Of a stretch of DNA of 64,000 nt, positions 42,516 through 52,059 are shown piece by piece. The number at the start of each line of letters is the position of its first letter. The stretch's first letter is position 1. This DNA comes from UBA6170 sp942491385 (GTDB taxonomy: Bacteria > Chloroflexota > Anaerolineae > Anaerolineales > Anaerolineaceae). The DNA lies in the NCBI GenBank assembly GCA_942491385.1, contig CALOAF010000005.1, positions 310,001 to 374,000 on the forward strand, in the 5' to 3' direction. A program made the position numbers and the translations under genes. Below the pieces are notes generated by a model. It had not been told where the DNA came from. It did not search any database and worked only from the letters and a program-made list of their open reading frames with translations.

Positions 42516-42652
42516 GCTTACCTTCTTTTATCCGGACTATACCGTCGACCCCGGAGTTTCACCGGGTCATGCACTATTCGTGCGCGTGGGTTTTACCACC
42601 GATCGGGAATTGGAAGTGAACTTCCTCACCCTGCCCCGAAGGCTTATTCATC
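42516..42652 (-). ncRNA. FMN riboswitch (RFN element)
   Basis: Minus strand carries the RFN consensus blocks in order: CTTCGGGGCAGGGTGA, AATTCCCGATCGGTGGTAA, a variable arm (GCGCACGAATAGTGC), ACCCGGTGAAACTCCGGGGT and GACGGTATAGTCCGGATAAA with AGAAGG. This is a full six-helix FMN aptamer. High FMN should form the downstream terminator and shut off ribXYZ. Confidence 0.93.
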
Positions 42653-42662
42653 TGTTGACTTA

Positions 42663-42691
42663 AGTATAAACAATCCTTCCAGCCTTGTCAA
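42663..42691 (-). promoter_or_regulatory. Promoter for the FMN-riboswitch/ribXYZ transcript
   Basis: Minus strand TTGACA, 17-nt spacer, TATACT; transcription would begin just upstream of the aptamer. Confidence 0.8.
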
Positions 42692-42725
42692 TTGGATTGT
42701 GAAAATCATCCCAAAATATGATGCC

Positions 42726-43484
42726 TTAATCCGCGGTGATCGCACTAAGAATGGCCTGGGTATCTACCAGGTTTGGGAAGATAAAATCCGGATTGTGGGA
42801 TATCAAATCCTGTTTAGAGTAAGTACCCGTCGTCACTGCTATTGTTCTGGCAGAAAAAGCTTTTCCGGCTTCTATGTCCATGGGAGCATCCCCAACAGTA
42901 ACCAGTTTAATCGATTCACGCGCCAGACCATACACCCAGGTGGCTTTTTCCAACCCGCGGTCAATGATTTGAGAACGATGATCACAGTCATCGCCAAAAG
43001 AAGTCAGCGGAAAATAACCCAGCAGTCCAGCCCGGGATAATAACTGGCTGGCGACTCCACGTAAAGTTCCAGTCGTCAAACCGACCGGAATCTTGTTTTT
43101 ATGCAATATTTCCAGCAATGGCACTACCCCGGGCAGAATAAAATCATGCAGATCCTGTGGCAGAATGGTTTGAATATTTTCCACCAACATGCGTTCAATT
43201 TCAGGCTGTTTAGCATTCACGCTGCCCTCACTCACCCCACCAGCCACGGCAAAACGGCGCATCACTTCAAACATAGGTACACCAGACGTAACCACCTTCT
43301 CCAATTCAGTGACCCCAAATAGTTTGTTTAAAACCATTAAGAAATTTTTTCGGTGAAAAGGAGATACATCCAATAAGGTGTGATCCATATCGAAGAAAAC
43401 GACGCGTGTTTTGATCTGACCATTATCGGCCCTTGAAGATGTAGCGTTTGTAATTGTCAATTGAAGCCCCGATTCAAAATGCAT
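42726..43484 (-). CDS. HAD-superfamily phosphatase
   Basis: Protein of 252 aa. HAD motif I is VVFFDMDHTLLD (nucleophile and acid Asp), motif II GLTTGTLRG, motif III Lys region GLEKATWVYG, motif IV VTVGDAPMDIEAG. Cap of about 80 residues as in phosphoglycolate-phosphatase-like C1 members. Substrate unknown; an FMN phosphatase is conceivable given the adjacent riboflavin operon, but nothing in the sequence shows it. The first 25 residues precede the core and no good ribosome-binding site marks the ATG at 43484. Confidence 0.82.
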   Translation of the reverse strand: MHFESGLQLTITNATSSRADNGQIKTRVVFFDMDHTLLDVSPFHRKNFLMVLNKLFGVTELEKVVTSGVPMFEVMRRFAVAGGVSEGSVNAKQPEIERMLVENIQTILPQDLHDFILPGVVPLLEILHKNKIPVGLTTGTLRGVASQLLSRAGLLGYFPLTSFGDDCDHRSQIIDRGLEKATWVYGLARESIKLVTVGDAPMDIEAGKAFSARTIAVTTGTYSKQDLISHNPDFIFPNLVDTQAILSAITAD

Positions 43485-43798
43485 AAATGCATTGGATTAT
43501 TTATTTGCTCCACAAGTATAAAGAAGGTTGTTGGTTTTGTAAAGCGGCGGTGCAGGATTCAGGTTTCCGAGGTCAGAAGTATCCCCTTTAGAGACCGAAC
43601 CCAAAGATTGAATTCTGAATCCAAGTATAATTTAATAGGTACCGCTCAATCAGCCAGTCACTTTGTGAATACAAAATATTCGCAAACTTAACCCACCTTC
43701 CAGCTACCAACATGACTCAAGAAACCAACCAGATTGATACAGTTTGGACTCCATATTCTCTAGAGACATTGTCGTTCATACGGAATTAATTAGAAATT
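43485..43798. other. Intergenic region without recognised feature
   Basis: Divergent gap of 314 nt between the HAD gene and the SUMF1-fold gene. It must contain their promoters but I see no convincing -35/-10 pair. A 25-codon open frame at about 43711-43788 has no ribosome-binding site and is not called. Confidence 0.5.
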
Positions 43799-44782
43799 AT
43801 GTCAACAGATCCAGATTTACCGAAAGAAAGATGGAAACCGCCTAAAGCGCACAAGTGGCTGAAAATGGGTATTGGCATGCTCATATTGGGGATAATGGTG
43901 TGGTTAATCATCGCAGTCATTCTTCCGCTTATTGAGCAAAATCAGATCCTTAATGCTCTGGAGTCAAGTATTGATCATTCCACTGAAAAATCGAGGGATA
44001 GCGGGGAAGAATTTCCATCAGACGACCTTGATATTGGATCAACGAAGATCAGTCAGATGGATGGGATGGAGTTGGTATATGTACCGGCTGGCGACTTTCA
44101 GATGGGCTGTGATCCAGATCATAACGGAGGCCATCCCTGTGATAACCACGAACTACCCTTTCACACTGTTTATCTGGATGCATTCTGGATCGATAAACAT
44201 GAAGTCACCAATTTTCAATATAAACAGTGTGTTTCCGAAGGTGCCTGCGCTCCACCATCAAAAAAATCGTCTTATTCAAGATTGTTTTACTATAATAACC
44301 TGAAATACGTTGATTACCCGGTCATTTACGTATCCTGGGAGAATGCCAGCGATTACTGCTCCTGGGCAGGCAGAAGCTTACCAACAGAGGCGCAGTGGGA
44401 GAAAGCAGCCCGTGGCAGCATGGATACGCGAGCCTACCCATGGGGAGATCAGGTACCCGACTGCTCGCAGGTGAACGGGTATATCAAGGGGTATTGTGTG
44501 GGAGATACCAGCGAAGTAGGTAGCTATCTAACAGGAGCCGGTCCTTATGGGGCTGTGGATATGGCCGGGAATGTTTTTGAATGGGTCAACGATTGGTATG
44601 GCGAAAATTACTATAGCATTTCACCGTCCAATAATCCAAAAGGCCCCACTGCAAGCCCCTATAAACTGCTGCGGGGAGGCAGTTGGTATGGCTATGATTT
44701 CTATATGCGTGTGGGGTATCGCTATTTCCTCCGACCTGATTTGCGCTTCTACCTTATCGGGTTCCGGTGCGCTGAACCTTAA
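43799..44782 (+). CDS. Membrane-anchored SUMF1/FGE-fold protein
   Basis: Protein of 327 aa with one N-terminal TM helix (about residues 23-46), an acidic linker, and a formylglycine-generating-enzyme-type domain. Signatures are MELVYVPAGDFQMGC, FWIDKHEVTNFQYKQC, YVSWENASDYCSWAG with RSLPTEAQWEKAARG, YPWGDQ, DMAGNVFEWVNDWYG, LLRGGSWYG and IGFRCAEP. The two copper-binding cysteines expected shortly after the RGGS motif are not present (Gly/Met instead). It is therefore unlikely to be a true sulfatase-activating enzyme and may be a C-type-lectin-like surface domain. Confidence 0.82.
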   Translation: MSTDPDLPKERWKPPKAHKWLKMGIGMLILGIMVWLIIAVILPLIEQNQILNALESSIDHSTEKSRDSGEEFPSDDLDIGSTKISQMDGMELVYVPAGDFQMGCDPDHNGGHPCDNHELPFHTVYLDAFWIDKHEVTNFQYKQCVSEGACAPPSKKSSYSRLFYYNNLKYVDYPVIYVSWENASDYCSWAGRSLPTEAQWEKAARGSMDTRAYPWGDQVPDCSQVNGYIKGYCVGDTSEVGSYLTGAGPYGAVDMAGNVFEWVNDWYGENYYSISPSNNPKGPTASPYKLLRGGSWYGYDFYMRVGYRYFLRPDLRFYLIGFRCAEP

Positions 44783-44903
44783 AATTAAATCCTCAAAACT
44801 CAATCCTCAAAGCTCTAATCACCCAAATTTCACTATAAAAGTATAATTTCCAATCAATTAATGCTACAATCATAAAAATTCAACTGAATTATCCTTCTTT
44901 TTT

Positions 44904-47139
44904 ATGAAACAACTCAAGGGACTGCTCATCTTATGCTTGCTATTGTCGGTAGTGATACCGGTTTTTTCCGTGCGGGCACAGGGTGATTCTCCCCAGGAAC
45001 CACTGTGGTTGGCTGCGGATGCCAACGGCAAGCCCGGTTCAGCACCCCTCATCCAGGTACAGCCTGTCAATGATCACACCCTGGATGTCACCATCACCTT
45101 CTCTGGTGTCTGGGCGCAGGTTCAAACAGGGAACGAACAAACCTACACCCGGCTCTGGCATGAGGACTACAGCTCCTATCGTGAACCCGGTCAACCTGCC
45201 TTGCCCGGGAAAACCTTCAATATTTTGATCCCAGCTGGCGCTCAGGTTGAAGTAGTACAACAGAAAGCCAACAGTCACAACGTCAATCTTACAAAAAAAT
45301 CACTACCAACCAAAGTCATCCCTGCCCAGATGTTGGCAACCAAGTCCGAACCGCCACCACCCTGGACAGCACCGGATCCAGCCAGCTATGCCAGCCGAAG
45401 CTCATATCCAAAGGGTTGGTATGAGGTCAAAGACACCTTCCAGATGCGTGATTACACCATCCTGCCGATCTGGATCAACCCGGTGCGCTACCAGCCAGCC
45501 AATGGGGAGATCGAGCTATTAGAGAAGATCCAGTTGCGCCTGACCTGGCCGGAAATGTCCGCTGAGTCTCTTAAATCTGCTGTAAAACATGACAGCCCTT
45601 CCTTTGATCGATTGGTCAGCCAGATCGTGATCAACCCACCACCCGCAACTGCTTTGGATGGCTCAACCAAGTCAGGTGAAGGATATTTGATCATTACCCC
45701 GGATGGGTTTATGGAAGAATTGGCTCTTTTTGTGGCGATGAAAGAAAGTCAAGGATATTCAGTTGATGTAACCTTACTGAGTGAAATTCCTGGATTTGAT
45801 GGGGTGGTTAATGGTGAAGTTAATGACATTCTCGCTATACAAAATTTCATTAAATCTTTGGATCCAGCACCTGTTTATTTATTGTTGGTTGGGGATACCA
45901 ATCTGCTGCCTGCACCTGATGGGAACATTACTGGACTAAAGACAGATCTCTATTATGGAACATTAGGGGATGAAAACGACTATGTTCCCGATATTCATAT
46001 CGGCAGGTTGCCTGCTCGTTCTGAAGCTGATGTGATCAATATGGTAAATAAATTAATAGCTTATTCCACTAGTGGTTATCAAGATTGGCATGCAGATTCT
46101 GCTTTTATCAGCTACTTGTGATCTCAAAAAATTGATGAAGATTACGATTGGAATTATCAGATTGCAGAAGGTTCTCATAATTATGTCATTAATAACTACA
46201 CAGCCTCCTTGGAATTATCCAGGTGATTTTCCAGAAGATGAAAACCCTTTAGGTGGAGATCAATTATATTGTGTAACAAATTCAGCTCAAGAAACAGACA
46301 TTGTATCACGACTGAACACTGGTCGAGGATTAATTACATATTCAGGTCATGGGAGCTCAATTGCATGGTCCGATGGTTCAATATCCATCCTAGATAGTGA
46401 TATAGCAAAATTTCACCAATAATGTTTTTTCGTTTGTCTCTAGTTTTGCGTGTTTTAACCAACAATTTTGGTATGAACCTTCATATCCGGTTGGTTTTGG
46501 TGAAACCTGGATGATTACAAGCAAACAAAGGTGCTATTGCTTTTTGGTTCAGCAGGCGAATAGCTATTGGGGGCAAGATGACGTTTTGGAAAGAAGTTTT
46601 TTGACGATATGGTTTTCGAAAATCCATTAGCTCCAGCACAAATGCGAATAGCAATTTCAGCTGGCCTCGCGAGAGTTCAAGAATTATATCCTGGAGAAGT
46701 TGATGAACAGGCCCCTGGTGAAGCTCAATACTACTGGGAAACCTACAATCTACTCGGTGATCCCAGCCAGCAATTATGGCTAGTCCCCGAATATAGCTAT
46801 GAAGCCAACGCTGCTACCCTTGCAAAGAATGGATTAATCAATGGTACCGTCCGCTATCCCATTCAAATCACAAATCTGGGGACGACCGACTCCTATACAG
46901 CCGTTTATTCTGATAATGGTTGGCCGGTTTCTATTGATGAGTTGGATAATCTGCCATATCAATCCACCGGGACTCTCTGGGTAAATGTTTACATACCACC
47001 CGGAACCGAAAGTGATACTTTTGACGAGGTTGAGGTAACCGTCTCTTCAACTGGTGACCCAACCCAAACGACTTTATTCAACTTCACCACCACAGCACTG
47101 GAGACGTTTTTCACGCATTTGCCTCTCATCCAAAAATAA
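44904..47139 (+). pseudogene. Broken gingipain-like C25 cysteine peptidase
   Basis: Intact part 44904-46121 (405 codons): signal peptide, a long propeptide-like region, and the start of the C25 caspase-like domain (GYLIITPDGFMEEL, YLLLVGDTNLLP, HIGRLPARS). A TGA at 46119 interrupts it. Homology continues beyond: IAEGSHNYVINNYTA in the same frame, then a shifted frame with the catalytic-His motif GLITYSGHGS, a further shift to the catalytic-Cys region SSFACFNQQFW, and another shift before the C-terminal part at 46609-47139 (YNLLGDPSQQLW, an Ig-like domain, tail LPLIQK). At least one nonsense and three frameshift lesions are visible. The enzyme is dead unless these are sequence errors. Confidence 0.85.
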
Positions 47140-47202
47140 GCAATCTCAATCAAATTCACCGGGTTGACGATCGTTCTCCAACACCTTCTCAAGGGGATCG
47201 AC

Positions 47203-48807
47203 GTGTTACAATCAACATATCCAGTTTTTAGGGAATCCACGCTCTTGAAAAATACATTAAGCATCCTTCAGGCGAATCGCCTTTACCTGGCCACTATGTT
47301 GCTGGTGATCAGCCTCGGTGGTATCCTGCAATCACTCTCTTTTTCATGGGGATTAATACTCACAGAAATTGTTTTGATCCTTCTGCCGACCCTGTGGCTA
47401 TTAAAACACAATCAAATCAATCTGCGTGAGAGCGCAGGCCTACAGAAAACCAGAGCATCCTTGTTATTGGTAGCTTCCATGTTGGGTGGCGGGGCCTGGC
47501 TGGTGACCAGCCTGGTGGAACAACTCATGGTGCGAATCACCGGTTACATGCCTCCCACACCGGAAGGTATGCTGCCCACCACAATCTTTCAAGCCGTTTT
47601 GGTCTTTATTGGACTTGTGTTCGCTGCTCCCATTTGTGAGGAGATCCTCTTCCGAGGAACCATCCAGACAGCTTACCAAAAACATACGACGGGGGGTGTT
47701 GCTGTCCTGATTGTCAGTTTGTTGTTTGCTTTTTACCACTTCCGCCTGCAAGGCTTACCTGCCTTATTGCTGATCTCATTCTTATTGGGCTACACCTACT
47801 GGCGTACCCAATCTTTGACATTCACGATCCTTTTACACGCTGCCAATAACTTTCTTGCGGCAACCGTTTTGATTGCTGCGGGATTATTTCCTGATCGCAC
47901 ACTACCTTTTCCTTCTTTACAGGCTGGCGCGTTCGGCATTATGATGCTGGTCGCCGGGCTGGTGCTCTTGCAACGGCTGATCCCGCATGCTCCCTCTCGG
48001 GAAGCAAAAGAAAGTGAACCTGTTAAACTCTTTACCTGGAAGGCTTGGTGGCCAATCCTTCTGGCAGGTGTCTTGTTCATTGTGGTCGCTTTTCAGGAAG
48101 TCACCCAGGCAAAACAAAACTCCGCATTACCACTGGATGGGCAACCGTTACCTGTCTCAGCCCAATGGACGTATGATATTCAACACAAGGGGGGTGAAAA
48201 GATTGGAGAATCGATCTGCCAATGGCATCAGGGAGAAGTGGATTCCAACCTGAGTTGCGAATGGGTTTATGCGGGCTTTGAGTATCAAGAGGAGACAAGT
48301 TTTTATTCTTCATTGGCAAATTTGACCTCGTTCACCGTAGAATGGCAGACGGATAACCTACAACTGGTCAGCTTGAGCCAGAAGAATAGCAACGAAGTGT
48401 TTGAGAATAGCTGGCTGGTAAACAAGATTGGTTCGGACCTGGAATTATCCATTCAGTCTGAAAATATCGCCCAGGACAAAATCACATTCATGCCACAAAC
48501 ACTGATAGAAGAAGAATGGGGTTGGCGCATGATGGGTCTATCCTTCAAACCTGGCAGAACTTATTCGGTGGAATATCTGGTGCCGCTCACCTGGCGCGCG
48601 CGCACACAGGACAATGGTCCACTGCTGAAAAAGGAACGCCTCACCATCAGCGGTCCCGAAAACATTATTGTCCCAGCCGGAGAATTTCAAGCCTGGAAGG
48701 TATCCCTGAGCAATGGTCAAACAGCCTGGTATTCTGTCGAGCAACCCACAATCCTGCTAAGGTTTGATTCGACGATGGTGAATTACATGTTGGCTGAAGC
48801 CAATTAG
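47203..48807 (+). CDS. CPBP-family intramembrane protease fused to an extracytoplasmic domain
   Basis: Protein of 534 aa from GTG 47203 (AAGGGG upstream); a TTG at 47164 would add 13 residues. The N-terminal half is an eight-TM CPBP/Abi protease with catalytic motifs EEILFRG (E-E-x3-R), FYHF (His) and HAANNF. The C-terminal 220 residues after the last TM (about residue 295) are soluble and beta-rich (WTYDIQHKGGEKIGESIC; IIVPAGEFQAWKV), resembling DUF3108-like secreted domains. CPBP proteases cleave prenylated or membrane peptides. The fused outer domain is unusual. Located 64 nt after the dead C25 gene. Confidence 0.83.
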   Translation: MLQSTYPVFRESTLLKNTLSILQANRLYLATMLLVISLGGILQSLSFSWGLILTEIVLILLPTLWLLKHNQINLRESAGLQKTRASLLLVASMLGGGAWLVTSLVEQLMVRITGYMPPTPEGMLPTTIFQAVLVFIGLVFAAPICEEILFRGTIQTAYQKHTTGGVAVLIVSLLFAFYHFRLQGLPALLLISFLLGYTYWRTQSLTFTILLHAANNFLAATVLIAAGLFPDRTLPFPSLQAGAFGIMMLVAGLVLLQRLIPHAPSREAKESEPVKLFTWKAWWPILLAGVLFIVVAFQEVTQAKQNSALPLDGQPLPVSAQWTYDIQHKGGEKIGESICQWHQGEVDSNLSCEWVYAGFEYQEETSFYSSLANLTSFTVEWQTDNLQLVSLSQKNSNEVFENSWLVNKIGSDLELSIQSENIAQDKITFMPQTLIEEEWGWRMMGLSFKPGRTYSVEYLVPLTWRARTQDNGPLLKKERLTISGPENIIVPAGEFQAWKVSLSNGQTAWYSVEQPTILLRFDSTMVNYMLAEAN

Positions 48808-49094
48808 AAACTGGGTGATCGATTTGTTGATATCAGGCAAATTTCTCGAGCATCAAGGCAAGCGATCAATCTCTATAATACTAACCATCCCCACCTATCC
48901 CTCAAGGGATTGCCACCAGTTGAGATTTTCTTTGGAACATTTCAACAAATAATTGTCTTATATGAGTATTTTCACTCATTTTTCTGTAAACCTATTTCAG
49001 GACCTAAACCACCCCTACCTAACACTAACCCCTAAACCCTAACACCTAAACCCTTCCAAAGGCCTCCGAGGGCATTTATGAGGAGAACCCCTGC
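48808..49094. other. Intergenic region between CPBP and nadE genes
   Basis: 287 nt between convergent genes. Contains a CCTAAACCCTAAC-type low-complexity stretch near 49020-49050 and no gene that I can support. Confidence 0.5.
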
Positions 49095-49916
49095 TTATGT
49101 TCCCCAATCCCTGGGATACAAAAAATCATACCCGATGGTGCGGTTATTCAGTTTACAAATGGGAGGCATCACGCGTTTAAAGTGGTTGCGTTGCACCCGT
49201 CTGACCACCTCATCGACAAAAGTTTGTGAAAAACCCGCTTCCACACACTCCTGTGGGGAAAAGCGCTCATCGACCAACAGAAACAGCAAACGGTCTACCT
49301 CTTCATAAGTAAAGCCTAACTCGCCTTCATCAGTCTGCCCACGCCATAAATCTGCTGATGGTGGTTTCGAGATCACCGATTGTGGCACCCCTAGATCGCG
49401 GGAAAGCTGGCGCACCTGCGTTTTATAAAGATCTCCCAGTGGATTAATGGCACAGGCTGAATCACCATAAACGGTTGTGTATCCCAACAAAATCTCTGTT
49501 TTGTTGCCAGTCCCCACCACCAGCCCATTGAAGGCTGCTGATTGATCAAACAGAATCACCATACGCATGCGCGCCATAATATTGCCTTTGCGCATGTTGT
49601 CCATCTCAGGAAAGCGCTCAAATAGGGGATCAACCAATTCGGTAATAGGGACGGTAAGGCTCTGTACACCAGTGGCATCAATCACCCGTTGGGCATCATC
49701 CAGGGAATCCTGTGATGAACTGCGATACGGCATGCGGACTGCCAATACATTTTCCGGTCCTAATGCTCTGGCAGCTAAAAAACAGGAGAGCGCTGAATCC
49801 AGCCCGCCAGAGAGTCCCAAGACCGCTCGCGTAAAACTTGCTCGGGTAATCTCATCGTGAACGAAGTTACTTAAGATTTGAGCGGCCAATTTCGTGTTGA
49901 TCGATAGATCTATCAT
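49095..49916 (-). CDS. nadE: NAD+ synthetase, ammonia-dependent type
   Basis: Protein of 273 aa from ATG 49916 (GGGAG upstream). PP-loop ATP pyrophosphatase motif LGLSGGLDSALS, VRMPYRSS, VVGTGNKTEILLGY with TTVYGDSACAINPLGDLYK, and KPPSADLW. It adenylates nicotinate adenine dinucleotide and amidates it with ammonia. Immediately upstream, overlapping or 11 nt apart depending on the start, is a separate nitrilase-family amidase gene, so the two together probably form a split glutamine-dependent NAD synthetase. Confidence 0.93.
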   Translation of the reverse strand: MIDLSINTKLAAQILSNFVHDEITRASFTRAVLGLSGGLDSALSCFLAARALGPENVLAVRMPYRSSSQDSLDDAQRVIDATGVQSLTVPITELVDPLFERFPEMDNMRKGNIMARMRMVILFDQSAAFNGLVVGTGNKTEILLGYTTVYGDSACAINPLGDLYKTQVRQLSRDLGVPQSVISKPPSADLWRGQTDEGELGFTYEEVDRLLFLLVDERFSPQECVEAGFSQTFVDEVVRRVQRNHFKRVMPPICKLNNRTIGYDFLYPRDWGT

Positions 49917-49927
49917 CTTTTCTCCCT

Positions 49928-50797
49928 TCACCGTCCGGAGGGACGTTTCTCCTGCATCAGAATCCGGGATAATTCCCTCTGCATGAGTGCTGTGCGCTCA
50001 TCTCGCAAGAGCGGTAAACGGGTTCGGGTGCGGTGTAGTTGATTCAGGTCAATTTCACAATACAAAATTGTTTCTTCACATTGGGGAGAACGTGCGAGAA
50101 CTTCTCCATTGGGATCATACACCATCGCACCCCCCCAGAAATGCAAACCGTCTTCATATCCTACACGGTTGGTATGCGCGACAAAAGTGGTAAACAAGCT
50201 GGCATAAGCCCGATTGATATGATCGACCCAACGAGCTGAATCGACCTGGGATTCATTCGAGAGTCCTCGCCCCGGGGAAGCAGAGCAGAAAATCAAAACA
50301 TCCGCACCATCTTGCCAGAGGAGATATGGCGCAGAAGCATGCCAGAAATCCTCACATACCAGCATACCAAATCGCCCAAAGCGTGTGTCAAAAGCACGTA
50401 TACAATCCCCCCAGGCAAAGAAACGACCTTCATCAAATAGACCATAGGTGGGTAAATATATCTTTTGGTGCACATGTACAACCGCACCACCAGACAGGTA
50501 CCCGGAGGCGATATAAAACCGGTTGCGTTCATCTTCCTGCACAAAACCCACCACCAGGTCGATCTTCTGGCTGGCTCCTAATAGCTTAGAAAAAATTGGA
50601 TCCTGTGCATTCGGACGCATGGCAACCTGTGGCACCATGTCTTGCAGTAAATAGCCTGTCAATGATAGTTCAGGAAAAACCAAAAGGTCTGCCCCATTTT
50701 CAATCGCCTGATCGATTAATTCCAGATGTTTTTGTAAATTTGCCTGTACGTTTCCAAGCACCGTGTTAATTTGGGCTAATGCCAGTTTACATTTCAT
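49928..50797 (-). CDS. Nitrilase/CN-hydrolase family amidase (NAD synthetase glutaminase-like)
   Basis: Protein of 289 aa from ATG 50797. Catalytic triad regions: Glu in VFPELSLTGYLLQD, Lys in HQKIYLPTYGLFDEGR, Cys in FGMLVCEDFWHAS. The YGLFDEGRFF and EDFWHAS sequences are typical of the glutaminase domain of glutamine-dependent NAD synthetase, and nadE follows directly. Likely delivers NH3 to NadE. Usually both halves are one chain; here they are separate genes. Confidence 0.88.
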   Translation of the reverse strand: MKCKLALAQINTVLGNVQANLQKHLELIDQAIENGADLLVFPELSLTGYLLQDMVPQVAMRPNAQDPIFSKLLGASQKIDLVVGFVQEDERNRFYIASGYLSGGAVVHVHQKIYLPTYGLFDEGRFFAWGDCIRAFDTRFGRFGMLVCEDFWHASAPYLLWQDGADVLIFCSASPGRGLSNESQVDSARWVDHINRAYASLFTTFVAHTNRVGYEDGLHFWGGAMVYDPNGEVLARSPQCEETILYCEIDLNQLHRTRTRLPLLRDERTALMQRELSRILMQEKRPSGR

Positions 50798-50873
50798 AAG
50801 CACCTGTTTGATTCATAATTTTGTCTCTAGATGATTCTATCTCAGAAAAGAAACCTGGTGAAGTTCTTTTCAG

Positions 50874-51599
50874 TCAGGGTTGATTTTGATTTTTGGTTTT
50901 TCTCATAAAAACCATCCCAATGAAAACCAGACCCCAGAGCAGACATACCAACCCGAACCAGATGTCCCAATATAACCCGAAAAATTCCGGCCGGTAATCC
51001 GCCCTTAAAAATGAAAAGATGAGGGTATGGACGGTAAAAATCAACCAGATCAGAGCTGCCTGAGCACCTGTTTTATTCTTTGGAAAGCGTGGTTCCAGCA
51101 GTAGATAGATTAAAAATAATGAAGTAGCTGCTATCCATTGCAACGGGAAGCGTGGTAATAATTGGAAGTTGTCATCCAATGTTCGCGGAACCCACCAGGC
51201 AGCCTGCATCAGTGGACCATAACCACTGCCGGAAAACCAGCCAGCCAACCAGGACATGATCGCCAGGGGTGGTAGCATCACCAGCAAACGATCGGCTGCC
51301 ACCAGCCAATGAGTCCTCTTTGCAAATACCTGAACAAAAATGATCACCCATGCCCCTGCTACTGCACCAGGCCAGACCATGCCACCTTCACGCAAACTAA
51401 ATGACTGCCAACCCAGGTCCACGATGGTAGCCGGTTGCCATATAAAATAACCCAGCCGCGCACCCAACCAGGCACCCAGCAGCACCCACAATCCTGCCAC
51501 TACCCATTGGAGATCCTTTTTTTCCTGTGCCTGCACAATTCGCCAAATGGCAAGAGAGGCACCTGTTCCTATTAAAAATGCATACCAGTTCACAATCAT
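50874..51599 (-). CDS. Lgt-like (prolipoprotein diacylglyceryl transferase-related) membrane protein
   Basis: Protein of 241 aa with about seven TM segments. Lgt-type signatures are present in reduced form: LGARLGYFIWQ, REGGMVWPGAVAG, and the late R-x-E-like segment FLRADYRPEFFGLYWD. The central H-x2-RxxGR/HGGL-type motif of canonical Lgt (HGG) is replaced by EGGM. It may be a divergent paralogue rather than the housekeeping enzyme that lipidates the many lipoproteins in this window. Confidence 0.65.
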   Translation of the reverse strand: MIVNWYAFLIGTGASLAIWRIVQAQEKKDLQWVVAGLWVLLGAWLGARLGYFIWQPATIVDLGWQSFSLREGGMVWPGAVAGAWVIIFVQVFAKRTHWLVAADRLLVMLPPLAIMSWLAGWFSGSGYGPLMQAAWWVPRTLDDNFQLLPRFPLQWIAATSLFLIYLLLEPRFPKNKTGAQAALIWLIFTVHTLIFSFLRADYRPEFFGLYWDIWFGLVCLLWGLVFIGMVFMRKTKNQNQP

Positions 51600-52059
51600 C
51601 CTCGATTAAAAATTATCTCTATCATTGGCTGACAAGTCAATTATAAAATCAATTGACTACTTTATCGGCATCATCACTGTTAATAGAGGAGTGTCTATTG
51701 AACAACATTGTTTGCCAGGATGATAGCCTATGATCCTATGCTTCCACCCAATTACGAGAGCATCCAATTCACAAACATTAAAATAACATTAGAAATGTTA
51801 AAGAAACTTCGAATTAATTATTTCTAGAAAAAACTATTTTATCACCCATTTTTACCCCTAATAGAGGGATACTACCTGTATTTGTTTGACTCTATGAGTC
51901 AATTTTTGAGTCAATTTTCGTGAAAATTGACTCAAAACCATCCTTTTTTATCGAAATTGAGTCAATTTTGACTCTCGCGGTTGTGTCATTAAAAGGTGGG
52001 GTTTTTTCTTCCGATAATTACCAATTTTTGAATTTCATAGAAACTTTTATTTCAAGAAT
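51600..52059. other. Intergenic region with GAGTCAA palindrome cluster
   Basis: AT-rich 460-nt gap without a gene. The upstream part (51600-51880) shows nothing I recognise; the palindrome cluster at 51886-51974 is listed separately. Confidence 0.6.
51886..51974. repeat. Cluster of three GAGTCAA/TTGACTC palindromes
   Basis: Left: TTGACTC-TAT-GAGTCAA (51886-51902). Middle: a 34-nt hairpin with 16-bp arms TTTTGAGTCAATTTTC / GAAAATTGACTCAAAA (51904-51937). Right: GAGTCAA-TT-TTGACTC (51959-51974). Six half-sites lie within 90 nt, too regular for chance. It could be an operator array for the Lgt-like gene or a termination/REP-like element after the FtsX gene. Confidence 0.8.

Noticed and set aside
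43711..43788. 25-codon open frame upstream of the SUMF1-fold gene
   Set aside because: No ribosome-binding site and no recognisable protein features.
49020..49055. CCCTAAACCCTAAC-like telomeric-looking repeat
   Set aside because: Too short and irregular, inside a chromosome-like context between two housekeeping-type genes; treated as low-complexity intergenic DNA.
51886..51974. CRISPR array
   Set aside because: Repeats are palindromes with no regular spacers and no cas genes in the window.
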